Assembly (NCBI RefSeq): GCF_000621205.1
Contig: NZ_KK211234.1
Coordinates: 1-64,000, forward strand
Reading direction: 5' to 3'
Source of the DNA: Halotalea alkalilenta DSM 17697
GTDB taxonomy: Bacteria; Pseudomonadota; Gammaproteobacteria; Pseudomonadales; Halomonadaceae
DNA: 64,000 bases
Shown here: positions 17,541 through 28,200 of the stretch, piece after piece
Numbering within the stretch: position 1 is the stretch's first letter
How the letters are laid out: each line of letters opens with the position of its first letter
The notes under the pieces: generated by a model
Database searches by the model: none
What the model was told of the DNA's origin: nothing
Seen by the model: only the letters and a program-made list of their open reading frames with translations
Position numbers and translations under genes: made by a program

Positions 17541-18365
17541 ATGAAGCGATTGGTCAACCTCAAGCCGCGGCCGGCGACTCGCTGGCTGCTCGGCGCCCTG
17601 CCCTTCGCGCTGCTCGCCCTGCTCTATCTCGGGCTCTCCTCCCAGCGGCTGGCCGACAACCCCAGCGACCGGCTGCTGCCGAGCCCGGCGACGATGGCCG
17701 AGAGCTTCCTGCGCCTGGCCAGCGAGCCGAGCGCGCGCACCGGGGCACGCCTGCTGTGGAGCGATACCTTCGCAAGCCTCGAGCGGCTGTTCGCCGGGGT
17801 CGCGATCAGCGCAGTGCTCGCGCTGGTGATCGGACTGGCATGCGGTGCGCTGCCGCTGGTGCGGGCCAAGCTTTCGCCGCTGGTCACGGTGGTCTCGCTG
17901 ATCCCGCCGATGGCGATCCTGCCGATCCTGTTCATCGCCTTCGGTACCGACGAATTGGCCAAGGTCGCGCTGATCGTGATCGGGGTGACGCCCTTCCTGA
18001 TCCGTGACCTGCAGGGCCACGCCTTGCGCGTCCCCGCAGAGCAGTGGGTCAAAGCGCAGACCCTCGGCGCCAGCTCCTGGCAGCTGATCCTGCGCCTGCT
18101 GCTACCGCAGCTGATGCCACGGTTGATCTCCTCGGTGCGTCTGGCGCTGGGCAGCGCCTGGCTGTTTCTGATCGCGGCCGAAGCGATCGCCGCCCAGGAG
18201 GGGCTCGGCTATCGCATCTTCCTGGTCCGGCGCTACCTGGCGATGGACGTGATCCTGCCCTACGTGGCCTGGATCACCCTGCTCGCCTTCCTCATCGACC
18301 AGGCGCTGGCCTGGATCTCGCGCCGGGGCTTCCCCTGGTTCCACGCCGAGGAGAAGGACGCATGA
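17541..18365 (+). CDS. ABC transporter permease, NitT/TauT type (guanidine operon)
   Basis: The 274-residue inner-membrane protein has about six helices. The EAA loop reads VPAEQWVKAQTLGASSWQLILRLLLPQLMPRLISSVRLALGSAWLFLIAAEAI, matching SsuC/TauC-type permeases. The central LALVIGLACGALPLVRAKLSPLVTVVSLIPPMAILPILFIAFG block is also typical. It starts 24 bp after the binding-protein gene and its stop overlaps the ATPase start as ATGA, so it is clearly part of the operon. Confidence 0.92.
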   Translation: MKRLVNLKPRPATRWLLGALPFALLALLYLGLSSQRLADNPSDRLLPSPATMAESFLRLASEPSARTGARLLWSDTFASLERLFAGVAISAVLALVIGLACGALPLVRAKLSPLVTVVSLIPPMAILPILFIAFGTDELAKVALIVIGVTPFLIRDLQGHALRVPAEQWVKAQTLGASSWQLILRLLLPQLMPRLISSVRLALGSAWLFLIAAEAIAAQEGLGYRIFLVRRYLAMDVILPYVAWITLLAFLIDQALAWISRRGFPWFHAEEKDA

Positions 18366-19144
18366 GCCAAACGCCGCTGCTGCTCGCCCGAGGCGTCGAG
18401 AAACGCTATGGCGACGTGCCGGTACTGGAACGGCTCGATTTCCGGGTCGATGCAGGTGAATTCGTCACCCTGGTCGGCGCCTCCGGCTGCGGCAAGACCA
18501 CCCTGCTGAAGATGCTGCTGGGCACCGAACGGCCGAGCCGTGGCGAGTTATTACTCGAAGGCGCGCCGCTGCCCGACGAGCCGGGGGTCGATCGTGGCGT
18601 GGTGTTCCAGCGCTACTCGGTGTTTCCCCATCTCACTGCGCTGGACAATCTGGTACTCGCCGAGGAGTTCGCCCTCGCCCCGCTCACCGCTCGCCTGTTC
18701 GGCGCCGCTCGCCGCCAGGCCCGTGAGCGGGCCGCGGCCAACCTGGCCGAGGTCGGCCTGGGCCAGGCAATGGCACGCTATCCGTACCAGCTCTCGGGCG
18801 GCATGCAGCAGCGCCTGGCACTGGCCCAGGCGCTGACCATGCGCCCGCGCCTGCTGCTGCTCGACGAACCCTTCGGCGCCCTCGATCCGGGCATTCGCCT
18901 GGAGATGCACGCATTGATCACTCGGCTCTGGCGCGAGCGTTCGCTGACCATCTTCATGGTCACCCACGACCTGCGTGAAGCCTTCACCCTCGGCACCCGC
19001 GTGTGGGTGTTCGATCGCCTCAGGCACGACCCCCAGGTGCCCGACGCCTTCGGCGCGACGATCACCTACGACCTGCCAGTCGCCGCCAGGACGAAGGCGA
19101 CACCGGATATCCCGTCCCCTCTGATCAAGGAGAGCCATGCATGA
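18362..19144 (+). CDS. ABC transporter ATPase, NitT/TauT type (guanidine operon)
   Basis: The true start is ATG 18362, overlapping the permease stop (ATGA); upstream in-frame sequence is the permease gene in another frame. The 260-residue protein has Walker A GASGCGKTT (about 39-47), Q-loop VVFQRYSVFPHLT, signature LSGGMQQR, Walker B LLLLDEPFGALDP and switch VTHDLREA. Its C-terminal tail (after VWVFDRLRHDP) is longer than the basic module, as in other members near carboxylase clusters. It overlaps the next gene by ATGA. Confidence 0.93.
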   Translation: MSQTPLLLARGVEKRYGDVPVLERLDFRVDAGEFVTLVGASGCGKTTLLKMLLGTERPSRGELLLEGAPLPDEPGVDRGVVFQRYSVFPHLTALDNLVLAEEFALAPLTARLFGAARRQARERAAANLAEVGLGQAMARYPYQLSGGMQQRLALAQALTMRPRLLLLDEPFGALDPGIRLEMHALITRLWRERSLTIFMVTHDLREAFTLGTRVWVFDRLRHDPQVPDAFGATITYDLPVAARTKATPDIPSPLIKESHA

Positions 19145-19869
19145 ACCTCGTTCCCGACGTCGACTACCGCACCCGGCTGCCCGGCGGGCAGCACTGGTCG
19201 TTGCGGCTGCGCCGTGGCACCAGCCTGACGCTGATCGCCGAAGAGCCCGGCTGCAACGTAGGTCTTTTGCTCTACAGCGCCGAGCAGCCGCTCGAGCGCC
19301 TCAACCTGCCCGATACGCTCAAGTGCCAGCACACCTTCCATCTCGGTCGCGGCCACTGTCTTTACTCCGACATGGGGCGGGTGCTCGCCTCGATCGTCGA
19401 GGACGACTGCGGTGGCCACGACGCGGTGGGTGGCAATCTCGGCCCCGGGCACTTCGAGGCCAAGGGCTGGCGACGCATCCGCTACCAGCAGGGGCGCAAC
19501 GAGCGCACCCAGAGCGGCCACGAGAGTTTTTTGATCGAGCTGGCCAAGTACGGCCTCGGACTGGCGGACCTCAGCGCCAATCTCAACCTGTTCTCAAAGC
19601 TTACGGTGGACGAGCAAGGCCGACTGCGCTACCTCCCCGACCACTGCGCGGCGGGTGACCGGGTCACCCTGCGCTTCGAACTCGACGTACTGGTCATGCT
19701 GCACACCTGCCCGCATCCTCTCGACCCCAGCCCTGACTACCCCCACCGCGGCGTGACGATCGAACTCGGCACGCTGCCGCCGCCGGATCGCACCGACGTC
19801 TGCCTGAGTCACTGCGCCGAAAACGCGCGCGGCTTCGACAACAACCGTCTCTATCTACTCGGCCAATGA
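19141..19869 (+). CDS. DUF1989 protein, carboxyguanidine deiminase subunit (urea-amidolyase-associated protein 1 type)
   Basis: The start ATG 19141 overlaps the ATPase stop; 242 residues. Features of the DUF1989 family include the [38 protein letters not shown] block, with Cys/His residues likely to bind metal, and [31 protein letters not shown] near the C-terminus. Two paralogous DUF1989 proteins encoded together (CgdA/CgdB) form the carboxyguanidine deiminase that converts carboxyguanidine to allophanate in guanidine degradation. The riboswitch and the neighbouring carboxylase support that role over the older urea annotation. Which paralogue is CgdA or CgdB is left open. Confidence 0.85.
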   Translation: MNLVPDVDYRTRLPGGQHWSLRLRRGTSLTLIAEEPGCNVGLLLYSAEQPLERLNLPDTLKCQHTFHLGRGHCLYSDMGRVLASIVEDDCGGHDAVGGNLGPGHFEAKGWRRIRYQQGRNERTQSGHESFLIELAKYGLGLADLSANLNLFSKLTVDEQGRLRYLPDHCAAGDRVTLRFELDVLVMLHTCPHPLDPSPDYPHRGVTIELGTLPPPDRTDVCLSHCAENARGFDNNRLYLLGQ

Positions 19870-19894
19870 GCGCCACCGCCACGGAGAAGTCCCG

Positions 19895-20545
19895 ATGAAT
19901 GCCTCCTCCCCCGTCCAGGACACCGCGCCAATGCCCCCGCTGGCGCGCCATCTGATCGAAGCCGGCGACCATTTCATCGGCCGCCTGCAGCAAGGCCAGC
20001 GCCTGCGCATCGTCGACCTCGAGGGCAACCAGGCCGCCGATACGCTGTTCTACAACGCCTGCGACGTCGCCGAGCGCTACAGCGCGGTGGACACCGTGCG
20101 CGAACAGGGTTCGCTCTACCTCACCACCGGCAGCGTGCTGCGTTCGACCCTGAACCGCCCGATGCTGCGTATCGTCGATGACAGCTGCGGGCGCCACGAT
20201 ACCCTCGGCGGCGCCTGTTCGAGCGAGAGCAACACGGTGCGCTATGCGCTCGACCGCCGGCACATGCACTCCTGTCGCGACAACTGGATGCTGGCGATCG
20301 CGAACCACCCCGAATACGGCCTGACCAAGCGCGACATCGGCCATAACATCAATTTCTTCATGAACGTCCCGGTCACCCCGGAGGGCGGGCTCGATTTCGC
20401 CGACGGGATCTCCGGCCCCGGCAAGTACGTCGAGCTGGTCAGCGAGATGGACGTCGTGGTGCTGATCTCCAACTGCCCTCAGCTCAACAACCCCTGCAGC
20501 GGCTTCGATCCGACCCCGATAGAGCTGCTGATCTGGCGCCACTAG
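19895..20545 (+). CDS. DUF1989 protein, carboxyguanidine deiminase subunit (urea-amidolyase-associated protein 2 type)
   Basis: The 216-residue partner of the preceding protein shows the same family blocks in shorter form: [42 protein letters not shown] (metal-site Cys/His), [14 protein letters not shown] and [28 protein letters not shown]. It starts 25 bp after gene one and is expected to form a hetero-oligomer with it. Carboxyguanidine hydrolysis to allophanate and ammonia is inferred from family and context. Confidence 0.86.
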   Translation: MNASSPVQDTAPMPPLARHLIEAGDHFIGRLQQGQRLRIVDLEGNQAADTLFYNACDVAERYSAVDTVREQGSLYLTTGSVLRSTLNRPMLRIVDDSCGRHDTLGGACSSESNTVRYALDRRHMHSCRDNWMLAIANHPEYGLTKRDIGHNINFFMNVPVTPEGGLDFADGISGPGKYVELVSEMDVVVLISNCPQLNNPCSGFDPTPIELLIWRH

Positions 20546-20628
20546 GCGAGTCGACCCAGGCGGCGAGGACGGCCTCGCTCGCATCTCGAGACGGCGGGAC
20601 GACCCGTCATTGACTGCGTGAACCGACC

Positions 20629-23600
20629 ATGCTCGACAAGCCGTTCGACAAAGTTCTGATCACCAACCGCGGTGCGATCGTCACCCGCATCCAGCGCACC
20701 CTCGCGCGACTCGGTATCGAGTCGGTAGTGGTCTACGCCGAGGCCGACCGCGACGCGCCCTACGTCCATTCGGCCGGCGCCGCCTATTCCCTCGGCGAAG
20801 GCAGCGCCGCCGATACCTATCTCGACATCGACAAGCTGATCGATATCGCCCGGCACAGCGGCGCCCAAGCGGTTCATCCCGGCTACGGCTTCCTCAGCGA
20901 GAACGCCGCCTTCATCGAGGCCTGCGAAGCCGCCGGACTGGTATTTCTCGGCCCGACCGCCGAGCAGGTCCGTGACTTCGGCCTCAAGCATCGCGCCCGG
21001 CTGCTCGCCGAACGCGCCGGCGTACCGCTGGTACCCGGCAGCGGGCTGCTCGCGAGCCTCGACGAGGCACTGGCCGCGGCCGAGCGGATCGGCTATCCGG
21101 TGATGCTCAAATCGAGCGCGGGCGGCGGCGGCATCGGCATGCAGGCCTGCTTCGATGCCGCCGCGCTGACCCAAGCGTTCGAACGGGTGCGCCAGGCCAG
21201 CCAGCGCAACTTCGGCGATGCGGCGCTGTTCGTCGAGGCCTACATCGCCGATGCCCGTCATATCGAAGTACAGCTGTTCGGCGATGGCGAAGGCCGGGTA
21301 GTGGCCTTGGGCGAGCGCGACTGCTCGACCCAGCGGCGCCACCAGAAGGTGATCGAGGAGTGCCCGGCGCCGAATCTACCCGCGCCGGTGCGTAAGGCGA
21401 TGCTCGAAGCCTCGGTGCGGCTCGGCGAAACGGTGCGCTATCGCAGCGCCGGCACGGTGGAGTTCATCTACGATCCGAGGCGCGGGGACTTTTACTTCCT
21501 GGAGGTCAACACCCGGCTGCAGGTGGAACACGGGGTGACCGAAATGGTCTGGGGGCTCGACCTGATCGAATGGATGCTGCGCCTAGGCGCGGGCACGCTG
21601 GGCGATCTTCACGCCCGCGCAGCCGCCCTCGCGCCACACGGCCATGCGATCCAGGCCCGGCTCTACGCCGAGGCGCCGCACCAGGGGTTTCGCCCCAGCG
21701 CGGGGCTGCTCACCGAGGTCGAATGGCCAAGCGCCCCGGGGCTGCGCATCGATCAGGCGATCGAGGCGGGCTTCGAGGTGTCGGCGCAGTTCGACCCGAT
21801 GCTGGCCAAGCTGATCCAGCACGCCGACAGCCGTAAACAGGCCCGACAGGGCCTGGCCTCGGCGCTCGCCGCGAGCCGGGTCGAAGGCATTGCCACCAAT
21901 CGTGCCTGGCTCGTGTCGCTGCTCGACGATGGGCGCTTCGCCGAAGCCCGGATGCACACCCGCTGGCTCGATACCTTCGACTGGGCGCCCAGGGCGATCG
22001 AGGTGCTCAGCCCCGGCACCCTCACCACGGTGCAGGACTTCCCCGGCCGCCAGGGCTATTGGCACGTAGGGGTGCCGCCGTCGGGGCCGTTCGACGATCT
22101 CTCGTTCCGACTCGGCAACCGGCTGCTCGACAACTCCGCCGACGCAGCCGGGCTCGAGATCACCTTCACCGGCCCGACGCTGCGCTTCCACCGCGCCGCC
22201 CAGATCGTGCTCAGCGGCGCGCCGATCGCCGCCACCCTCGACGGCGCGCCGCTGCGCTCGTGGCAGGTCACCGAGGTGGCGCCCGGCGCCATCCTCACGC
22301 TCGGCAGGGTCGAGCGCGGCGCGCGCGCCTACCTGCTGGTGCGCGGCGGCATCGACTGCCCTCGCTACCTCGGCTCGCGCGCCACCTTCACCCTCGGGCG
22401 CTTCGGTGGTCACGCCGGCCGCGCCCTGCGCAGCGGGGACCTGCTGGCGCTGAGCGCCACGACACCGGTCGCCGCGCGTACGCTCCCCGAGGCGCTGCGG
22501 CCGGGCTTCGGTAGCTCGAGAATAGAGATCGCAGTGCTCTATGGTCCGCACGGATCGCCCGACTTCTTCACCGATGCGGACATCGATACCTTCTTCGCCC
22601 ACGACTGGGAGGTGCACTACAACTCGAGCCGTACCGGCGTGCGGCTGATCGGTCCCCATCCCGAGTGGGCCCGTGCCGATGGCGGCGAGGCCGGCCTGCA
22701 TCCATCGAACGTCCACGACAACGCCTACGCTTTCGGCAGCATCGACTTCACCGGCGACATGCCGGTGGTACTCGGCCCCGACGGGCCTTCGCTCGGCGGC
22801 TTCGTCTGCCCCGCGGTGGTGGTGCGCGCCGAGCGCTGGAAGCTCGGCCAGCTCGCCGCCGGCGACCATGTGCGCTTCGTTCCAGTCAGCATCGATACCG
22901 CCCGAGCGCTGGAGGCCGCCCAGGAGCGGCTCATCGCCCAGCTGGCGCCGGTGGCGATGCCGAGACTCGAGATCGAGCGCGGTGAGCCGCTGCTGCGCGA
23001 AGTCGCCGCAGAACGCGCCGGCGAGCGAATCGTCTATCGCCGCGCCGGCGACGACTTCGTGCTGATCGAGTTCGGGGCGATGGTGCTGGACATCGCCCTG
23101 CGCCTGCGCGTGCACGCCTGGATGGAGTGGCTGCAAGCCCATCCGCTGCCGGGGCTTAGGGAAATGACTCCCGGCATTCGCTCGCTGCAGCTGCATTTCG
23201 AGCCCCGCGAGCTCGGCATCGCTGCGCTGCTCGCCCACCTGGCCGAGGCGGAAATCGCGCTGCGCGACGTCGAGCGGCTCGAGGTCGAATCGCGCCTGGT
23301 CTATCTGCCGCTCTCCTGGGACGACCCCGCCTGCCGCGAAGCGACCGACAAGTACCAGCGCTCGGTGCGCCCGGACGCCCCCTGGTGCCCGAGCAACCTC
23401 GAGTTCATCCGCAGGATCAATGGGCTCGACGACATCGACGCGGTACGCGAGACGCTGTTCTCGGCGCGCTACCTGGTGATGGGGCTCGGCGATGTCTACC
23501 TCGGCGCCCCGGTCGCGAGCCCCCTCGACCCGCGCCATCGGCTGGTGACCACCAAGTACAACCCGGCACGAACCTGGACGGCGGAGAACTCAGTCGGGAT

Positions 23601-24228
23601 TGGCGGCGCCTATCTTTGCGTCTATGGCATGGAGGGGCCTGGGGGATATCAGCTGGTCGGCCGCACCCTGCAGATGTGGAACCGCTATCGGCGCACCGCG
23701 GAATTCGACCAGCCCTGGCTGCTGCGCTTCTTCGACCAGCTCCAGTTCTTCGAAGTGAGCGCCGAGGAGCTCGAACGAATCCGCCGCGACTTCCCCCATG
23801 GCCGCTATCCATTGAGGATCGAGCGGCGTCGCTTCCGGCTCAGCGACCTGCGCGCCGAGCTCGAATCGGCGCAGCCAAGGATCGATGCTTTTCGCGCGCG
23901 ACGCGAAGCAGCGTTCCAGGCCGAGATGACCCGCTGGCGGGCCTCGGGGCAGTTCAGCTTCGAGGATCACCTGCCGCCGCCGGGCGAACAGGCCGTTCTC
24001 GCCAGCGGTGAACATGGCGTCGAAAGCCCGGTCGCCGGCAGCCTCTGGCAACTGCTGGTCGCCGAGGGCGAGCGCGTCGAGGCGGGCCAGCCGGTGGCGC
24101 TGGTCGAGTCGATGAAGATGGAAATCGAGATCGTCGCCGACCGATCGGGGCAAGTGGTCAGGCTGCCGCTGCGGGCCGGCTCGGCCGTGGCGGCCGGCCA
24201 GCCGCTGGTGGTGATCGCGGCCGACTGA
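20629..24228 (+). CDS. Biotin-dependent guanidine (annotated urea) carboxylase
   Basis: This 1199-residue multidomain enzyme has, in order, a biotin carboxylase domain (about 1-450; ATP-grasp SSAGGGGIGMQ, active-site block VNTRLQVEHGVTE) and a KipA-like AHS2 carboxyltransferase half (about 462-760; LSPGTLTTVQDFPGRQGYWH). A KipI-like AHS1 half (about 790-1000), a linker domain, and a C-terminal biotinyl domain with VESMKMEIEI (biotin Lys about 1163) follow. It uses ATP and bicarbonate to carboxylate its substrate. The riboswitch and the deiminase pair argue for guanidine over urea. It lies 83 bp after the second DUF1989 gene and closes the operon. No fused or adjacent allophanate hydrolase domain is present. 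Confidence 0.9.
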   Translation: MLDKPFDKVLITNRGAIVTRIQRTLARLGIESVVVYAEADRDAPYVHSAGAAYSLGEGSAADTYLDIDKLIDIARHSGAQAVHPGYGFLSENAAFIEACEAAGLVFLGPTAEQVRDFGLKHRARLLAERAGVPLVPGSGLLASLDEALAAAERIGYPVMLKSSAGGGGIGMQACFDAAALTQAFERVRQASQRNFGDAALFVEAYIADARHIEVQLFGDGEGRVVALGERDCSTQRRHQKVIEECPAPNLPAPVRKAMLEASVRLGETVRYRSAGTVEFIYDPRRGDFYFLEVNTRLQVEHGVTEMVWGLDLIEWMLRLGAGTLGDLHARAAALAPHGHAIQARLYAEAPHQGFRPSAGLLTEVEWPSAPGLRIDQAIEAGFEVSAQFDPMLAKLIQHADSRKQARQGLASALAASRVEGIATNRAWLVSLLDDGRFAEARMHTRWLDTFDWAPRAIEVLSPGTLTTVQDFPGRQGYWHVGVPPSGPFDDLSFRLGNRLLDNSADAAGLEITFTGPTLRFHRAAQIVLSGAPIAATLDGAPLRSWQVTEVAPGAILTLGRVERGARAYLLVRGGIDCPRYLGSRATFTLGRFGGHAGRALRSGDLLALSATTPVAARTLPEALRPGFGSSRIEIAVLYGPHGSPDFFTDADIDTFFAHDWEVHYNSSRTGVRLIGPHPEWARADGGEAGLHPSNVHDNAYAFGSIDFTGDMPVVLGPDGPSLGGFVCPAVVVRAERWKLGQLAAGDHVRFVPVSIDTARALEAAQERLIAQLAPVAMPRLEIERGEPLLREVAAERAGERIVYRRAGDDFVLIEFGAMVLDIALRLRVHAWMEWLQAHPLPGLREMTPGIRSLQLHFEPRELGIAALLAHLAEAEIALRDVERLEVESRLVYLPLSWDDPACREATDKYQRSVRPDAPWCPSNLEFIRRINGLDDIDAVRETLFSARYLVMGLGDVYLGAPVASPLDPRHRLVTTKYNPARTWTAENSVGIGGAYLCVYGMEGPGGYQLVGRTLQMWNRYRRTAEFDQPWLLRFFDQLQFFEVSAEELERIRRDFPHGRYPLRIERRRFRLSDLRAELESAQPRIDAFRARREAAFQAEMTRWRASGQFSFEDHLPPPGEQAVLASGEHGVESPVAGSLWQLLVAEGERVEAGQPVALVESMKMEIEIVADRSGQVVRLPLRAGSAVAAGQPLVVIAAD

Positions 24229-24257
24229 GCGAGCGTCCCGATGCTGAGTCTCGAAGC

Positions 24258-25166
24258 TCAGTTACGATCGAAGTGGCTGTCGGCTATCTCTCCCTCGAGC
24301 CATGTGCGGAAGGCTTCGAGGGCGGGAAGGGACTGGTTGCGCTTCGGATAGACCAGGTAGTAGCTGCGCCGGCTGACGATCGACGGCCAGGGTGAGACGA
24401 GTTCGCCCTCGCGCAGCTCGTCCTCGACCAGGATGCGCGGCACCAGTCCGATCCCGATGCCGTCGGCCACCGCCTGGATCAGATGGGAGGTCAACTCGAA
24501 GCTCGGCCCCGGACGAATGGCCCGCGAATCCAGGCCGTGCTGCTCGAACCACTCCCCCCACACCTCGGCGCGGCTGACCACGTTGAGCAGCAGGAACTCG
24601 TTGAGCTGCGAAGGCGCCATGGGCCTCTTCGCACCGGCAAGCCTGGGGCTTGCGATCACCGCCAGGCGCTCGGTGTGCAGCCGGTGCGACACCAGGTTCG
24701 GCCAGTGATCGACCCCCACGCTGATCGCGGCGTCGAGATCGCTGGCATGGAAGTCGACCGCGTCGATGCGCGAGTGGATATTGACCAGCATGCGGGGATG
24801 AGCGGCGTAGAACCGGTGCAGGCGCGGCAGCAGCCACTTCGAGCCGAAGGTGGGCAGCGTCGCCAGGCGCAGGAATCCGCCGCCCGACTGGTGGGAAATC
24901 GCCCGCATGCTGGCGTTGCGGATCTGGCCCAGCGCCTCGCTCAGCTCGCGCTGGTAGACCCGCCCGACCTCGGTCAGCGCGATCCGCCGCCCCTCGCGAC
25001 GAAAGAGCTTGAGCTCGAGCAGCTGCTCGAGCGCTTGCACGTGCCGGCTCACCGCGCTTTGGCTGAGCTTCAGCTCCTCGGCCGCACGGGTGTAGCTCTC
25101 GTGGCGCGCGGCCGCCTCGAAGGCGAGCAAAAGCGACATCGATGGCGTCAGCCTACGTGGATTCAT
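24258..25166 (-). CDS. LysR-family transcriptional regulator (GcvA-like)
   Basis: The 302-residue protein has an N-terminal HTH (SLLLAFEAAARHESYTRAAEELKLSQSAVSRHVQALEQLLE, about 11-52) and a LysR substrate-binding domain. The latter contains LRLATLPTFGSKWLLPRL and the typical GIGIGLVPRILVEDEL near the C-terminus. This layout matches the GcvA subgroup. It is convergent with the guanidine operon (29 bp between the stops) and divergent from the YdiJ-type gene, with which it shares a 94-bp promoter gap. Control of the dehydrogenase gene is therefore more likely than control of the guanidine genes. Confidence 0.9.
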   Translation of the reverse strand: MNPRRLTPSMSLLLAFEAAARHESYTRAAEELKLSQSAVSRHVQALEQLLELKLFRREGRRIALTEVGRVYQRELSEALGQIRNASMRAISHQSGGGFLRLATLPTFGSKWLLPRLHRFYAAHPRMLVNIHSRIDAVDFHASDLDAAISVGVDHWPNLVSHRLHTERLAVIASPRLAGAKRPMAPSQLNEFLLLNVVSRAEVWGEWFEQHGLDSRAIRPGPSFELTSHLIQAVADGIGIGLVPRILVEDELREGELVSPWPSIVSRRSYYLVYPKRNQSLPALEAFRTWLEGEIADSHFDRN

Positions 25167-25260
25167 TCGTAAAACTCATGGATATCCTGTGAGATATGCG
25201 TTTGTCCTCGCCCATTTTGCCGATCAGAATAGCCTATGCGGGGAGGTGCGGCCGGGATCC

Positions 25261-28200
25261 ATGAATCCTACGCAAGATTATCCGAAACGCCTCCGTGCCG
25301 CCCGCGCCGACACCTTCCACCCCTGGAGCCACCTGGGCATGATCACTCAGCTCGACGACTCGGCCACCGAGACGCTCGCCCCGCGCTATCGCCGCTTTCT
25401 CGACCGCCTCGCCGAGCTTGGCTTCAAGGGGCAGATCGATACCGACGACGCCCACCGCACGGTGCTCTCCACCGACAATTCGATCTACCAGCGCCAGCCC
25501 CAGGCGGCGATCTTTCCCCGCGACGCGGACGACCTGACGCTCGTCGCGCGCCTCGCCGGGCAGGCGGAGTTCGCCGAGGTGGTACTCACCGCCCGCGGCG
25601 GCGGCACCGGCACCAACGGCCAGTCGCTGACCGACGGTGTGGTGGTCGACCTGAGCCGCCATCTCAATCGCATCATCGAGATCGACGTCGAGCGCCGCCG
25701 GGTGCGGGTCCAGGCCGGGGTGGTCAAGGACCAGCTCAACGCCGCGCTGAAACCCCATGGGCTGTTCTTCGCGCCCGAACTCTCGACCTCCAATCGGGCG
25801 ACGATCGGCGGGATGATCAACACCGACGCCAGCGGCCAAGGCAGCTGCGAGTACGGTAAGACCCGCGACCACGTGCTGGCGCTGGATACCGTGCTGATCG
25901 GCGGCGAGCGTTTCGAGGCCCGGCCGCTCGATGCCGACCAGGCCCAAGCGATGATCGATGCCGGCGGCAAGGTAGGCGAGCTGCATCGCGTCGCTCGCGA
26001 GGTGATCGACCAGCACCGGGAGGCGATCGAGGCGCGCTTCCCTTCGCTCAATCGCTGCCTGACCGGCTACGACCTCGCCCACCTGCGCGACGCCGACGGC
26101 CGGCTCGACCTCAAAAGCCTGCTCTGCGGCGGCGAGGGCTCGCTCGGCTTCATCGTCGAAGCGACGCTCAACGTACTGCCCATCCCCAAGCACTCGGCCC
26201 TGGTCAACGTGCGCTACGCAAGCTTCATGGATGCCCTGCGCGACGCCTCGGCCTTGATGCACGGCGCCGCGACCCTGTCCCCACCGACGTCGATCGAAAC
26301 CATCGACGACAAGGTGCTGGGACTGGCGATGGCGGACATCGTCTGGGAACGGGTGGCCGAATACTTCCCTCCCGGCTCGGCGGTGCCCACGGAGGGGATC
26401 AACCTGGTCGAGTTCAATGACGAGGATGCCGACGCGCTGGCGAGACGCGTCAAAGCCTTTCTACTCCATCTCGACACCGACCCCTCGGTGACCCGGCTTG
26501 GCCATACCGTGGCCTGGGGCCGCGCGGAGATGGCCTCGGTCTATGCGATGCGCAAGCGCTCCGTTGGGCTGCTCGGCAACGTCGAGGGCGAGAAGCGCCC
26601 GATTCCCTTCGTCGAGGACACCGCCGTGCCGCCGGAGCGGCTGGCCGACTACATCGCCGAGTTCCGCGCGCTGCTCGATGCTCGTGGGCTCGACTATGGG
26701 ATGTTCGGCCATGTCGACGCCGGCGTGCTCCACGTACGCCCGGCGATCGATATGAAGGACCCCGCCCAGGCCCGGCTGATTCGCGAGATCAGCGACGAGG
26801 TCGCCGAGCTGACCCTGCGCTATGGCGGGCTCCTGTGGGGCGAGCACGGCAAGGGCGTGCGCTCGGAATACTCGCCTGGATTCTTCGGGCCGCTCTATCC
26901 GCTGCTGCAGCGGATCAAGACCGCCTGCGATCCGCACAATCAGCTCAATCCGGGCAAGATCGCCACCCCGAGCGGCAGCGCCGAAGCCTCGGCCAGCTGG
27001 CGGCTTTTGAAGATCGATGAAGTACCGACCCGCGGCGAGCGCGATCGCCAGATTCCGGTACAAAGCTGGCGATACTTCGGCGCCGCGATGCACTGCAACG
27101 GCAACGGCGCCTGCTACAACTACGACCCCGACGACGCGATGTGCCCTTCGTGGAAGGGCACCCGCGACCGGGTCCACTCGCCCAAGGGGCGGGCGACCCT
27201 GTTCAAGGAGTGGCTGCTGCGCCAGCACCAGGCCGGCGTCGATATCGAGCGCGAACGCAAGCGGCTTGCCGGCGCCGGTCCGCTCGATCATCTGCGCGCC
27301 CTGCCCGCTCGCGCCCTGCGCAGCCTGAAGCGCGAGCGCGATGATTTCTCCGACCAGGTCTACGGAGCGATGGCCGGCTGCCTGGCGTGCAAGTCCTGCG
27401 CCGGCCAGTGCCCGGTCAAGGTCAACGTGCCGGATTTTCGCGCCGAGTTCCTCGCCCTCTACCACGGCCGCTACCTGCGCGGGCCGCGCGATCACCTGAT
27501 CGGCGCTTTGGAGGCGATGATTCCCCGACTGGCGCCGTTCGCCGCGGCCTACAACGCACTCGGCGGCTGGCGCCCCGTCTCCCGGCTGGTGGAACGCTGG
27601 ATCGGCCTGGTCGACATGCCACGGCTGACCCGCGCGCCGCTGCACAAGCAGCTGGCCGCCTGGAACGTGCCGATCGCTACACCGCAGCGCCTCGACGCGC
27701 TGCCGCCCGAGCGCAGGGACCAGGCAGTGGTACTGGTGCAGGATGCCTTCACCAGCTACTTCGATACCGCGGTGGTGCGCGATGTGATCGAGCTGCTGCG
27801 TCGTCTTGGCGTCGAGGTGCTGGTCGCGCCCTACGCGGCCAACGGCAAGCCGCTGCAGGTGCAAGGCTTCCTCGGCCGCTTCGAGCGCACCGCCCGGCGT
27901 CAGGCCGAGCGGCTCTCGGCGCTGGCCAGCCGGGGCGTACCGCTGGTCGGCATCGACCCGGCGATGACCCTATGCTATCGCCAGGAGTACGCCAAGGCGC
28001 TCGGTCCCGGCCAGGCGCCCAAAGTGGCGCTGCTGCAGGAGTGGCTGCTCGACCATCTGGACCGCTTCGCCCGGCCGCTCACTCACCCCGCCAACCAAGC
28101 GAGCGCGTACCGGCTGCTGGCCCACTGCACCGAGAAGACCACCGCGCCGGGCTCGGTGAGCGGGTGGCAGCGGCTGTTCACCGCCTTCGGCCTCGAACTC

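Noticed and set aside
21583..23538. Long antisense reading frame inside the carboxylase gene
   Set aside because: It mirrors the GC-rich codon bias of the carboxylase on the opposite strand and shows no domain.
20629..24228. Plain urea carboxylase/urea amidolyase assignment
   Set aside because: The guanidine-I riboswitch and the DUF1989 deiminase pair point to guanidine, and no allophanate hydrolase domain is fused; urea activity can still exist as a side reaction.
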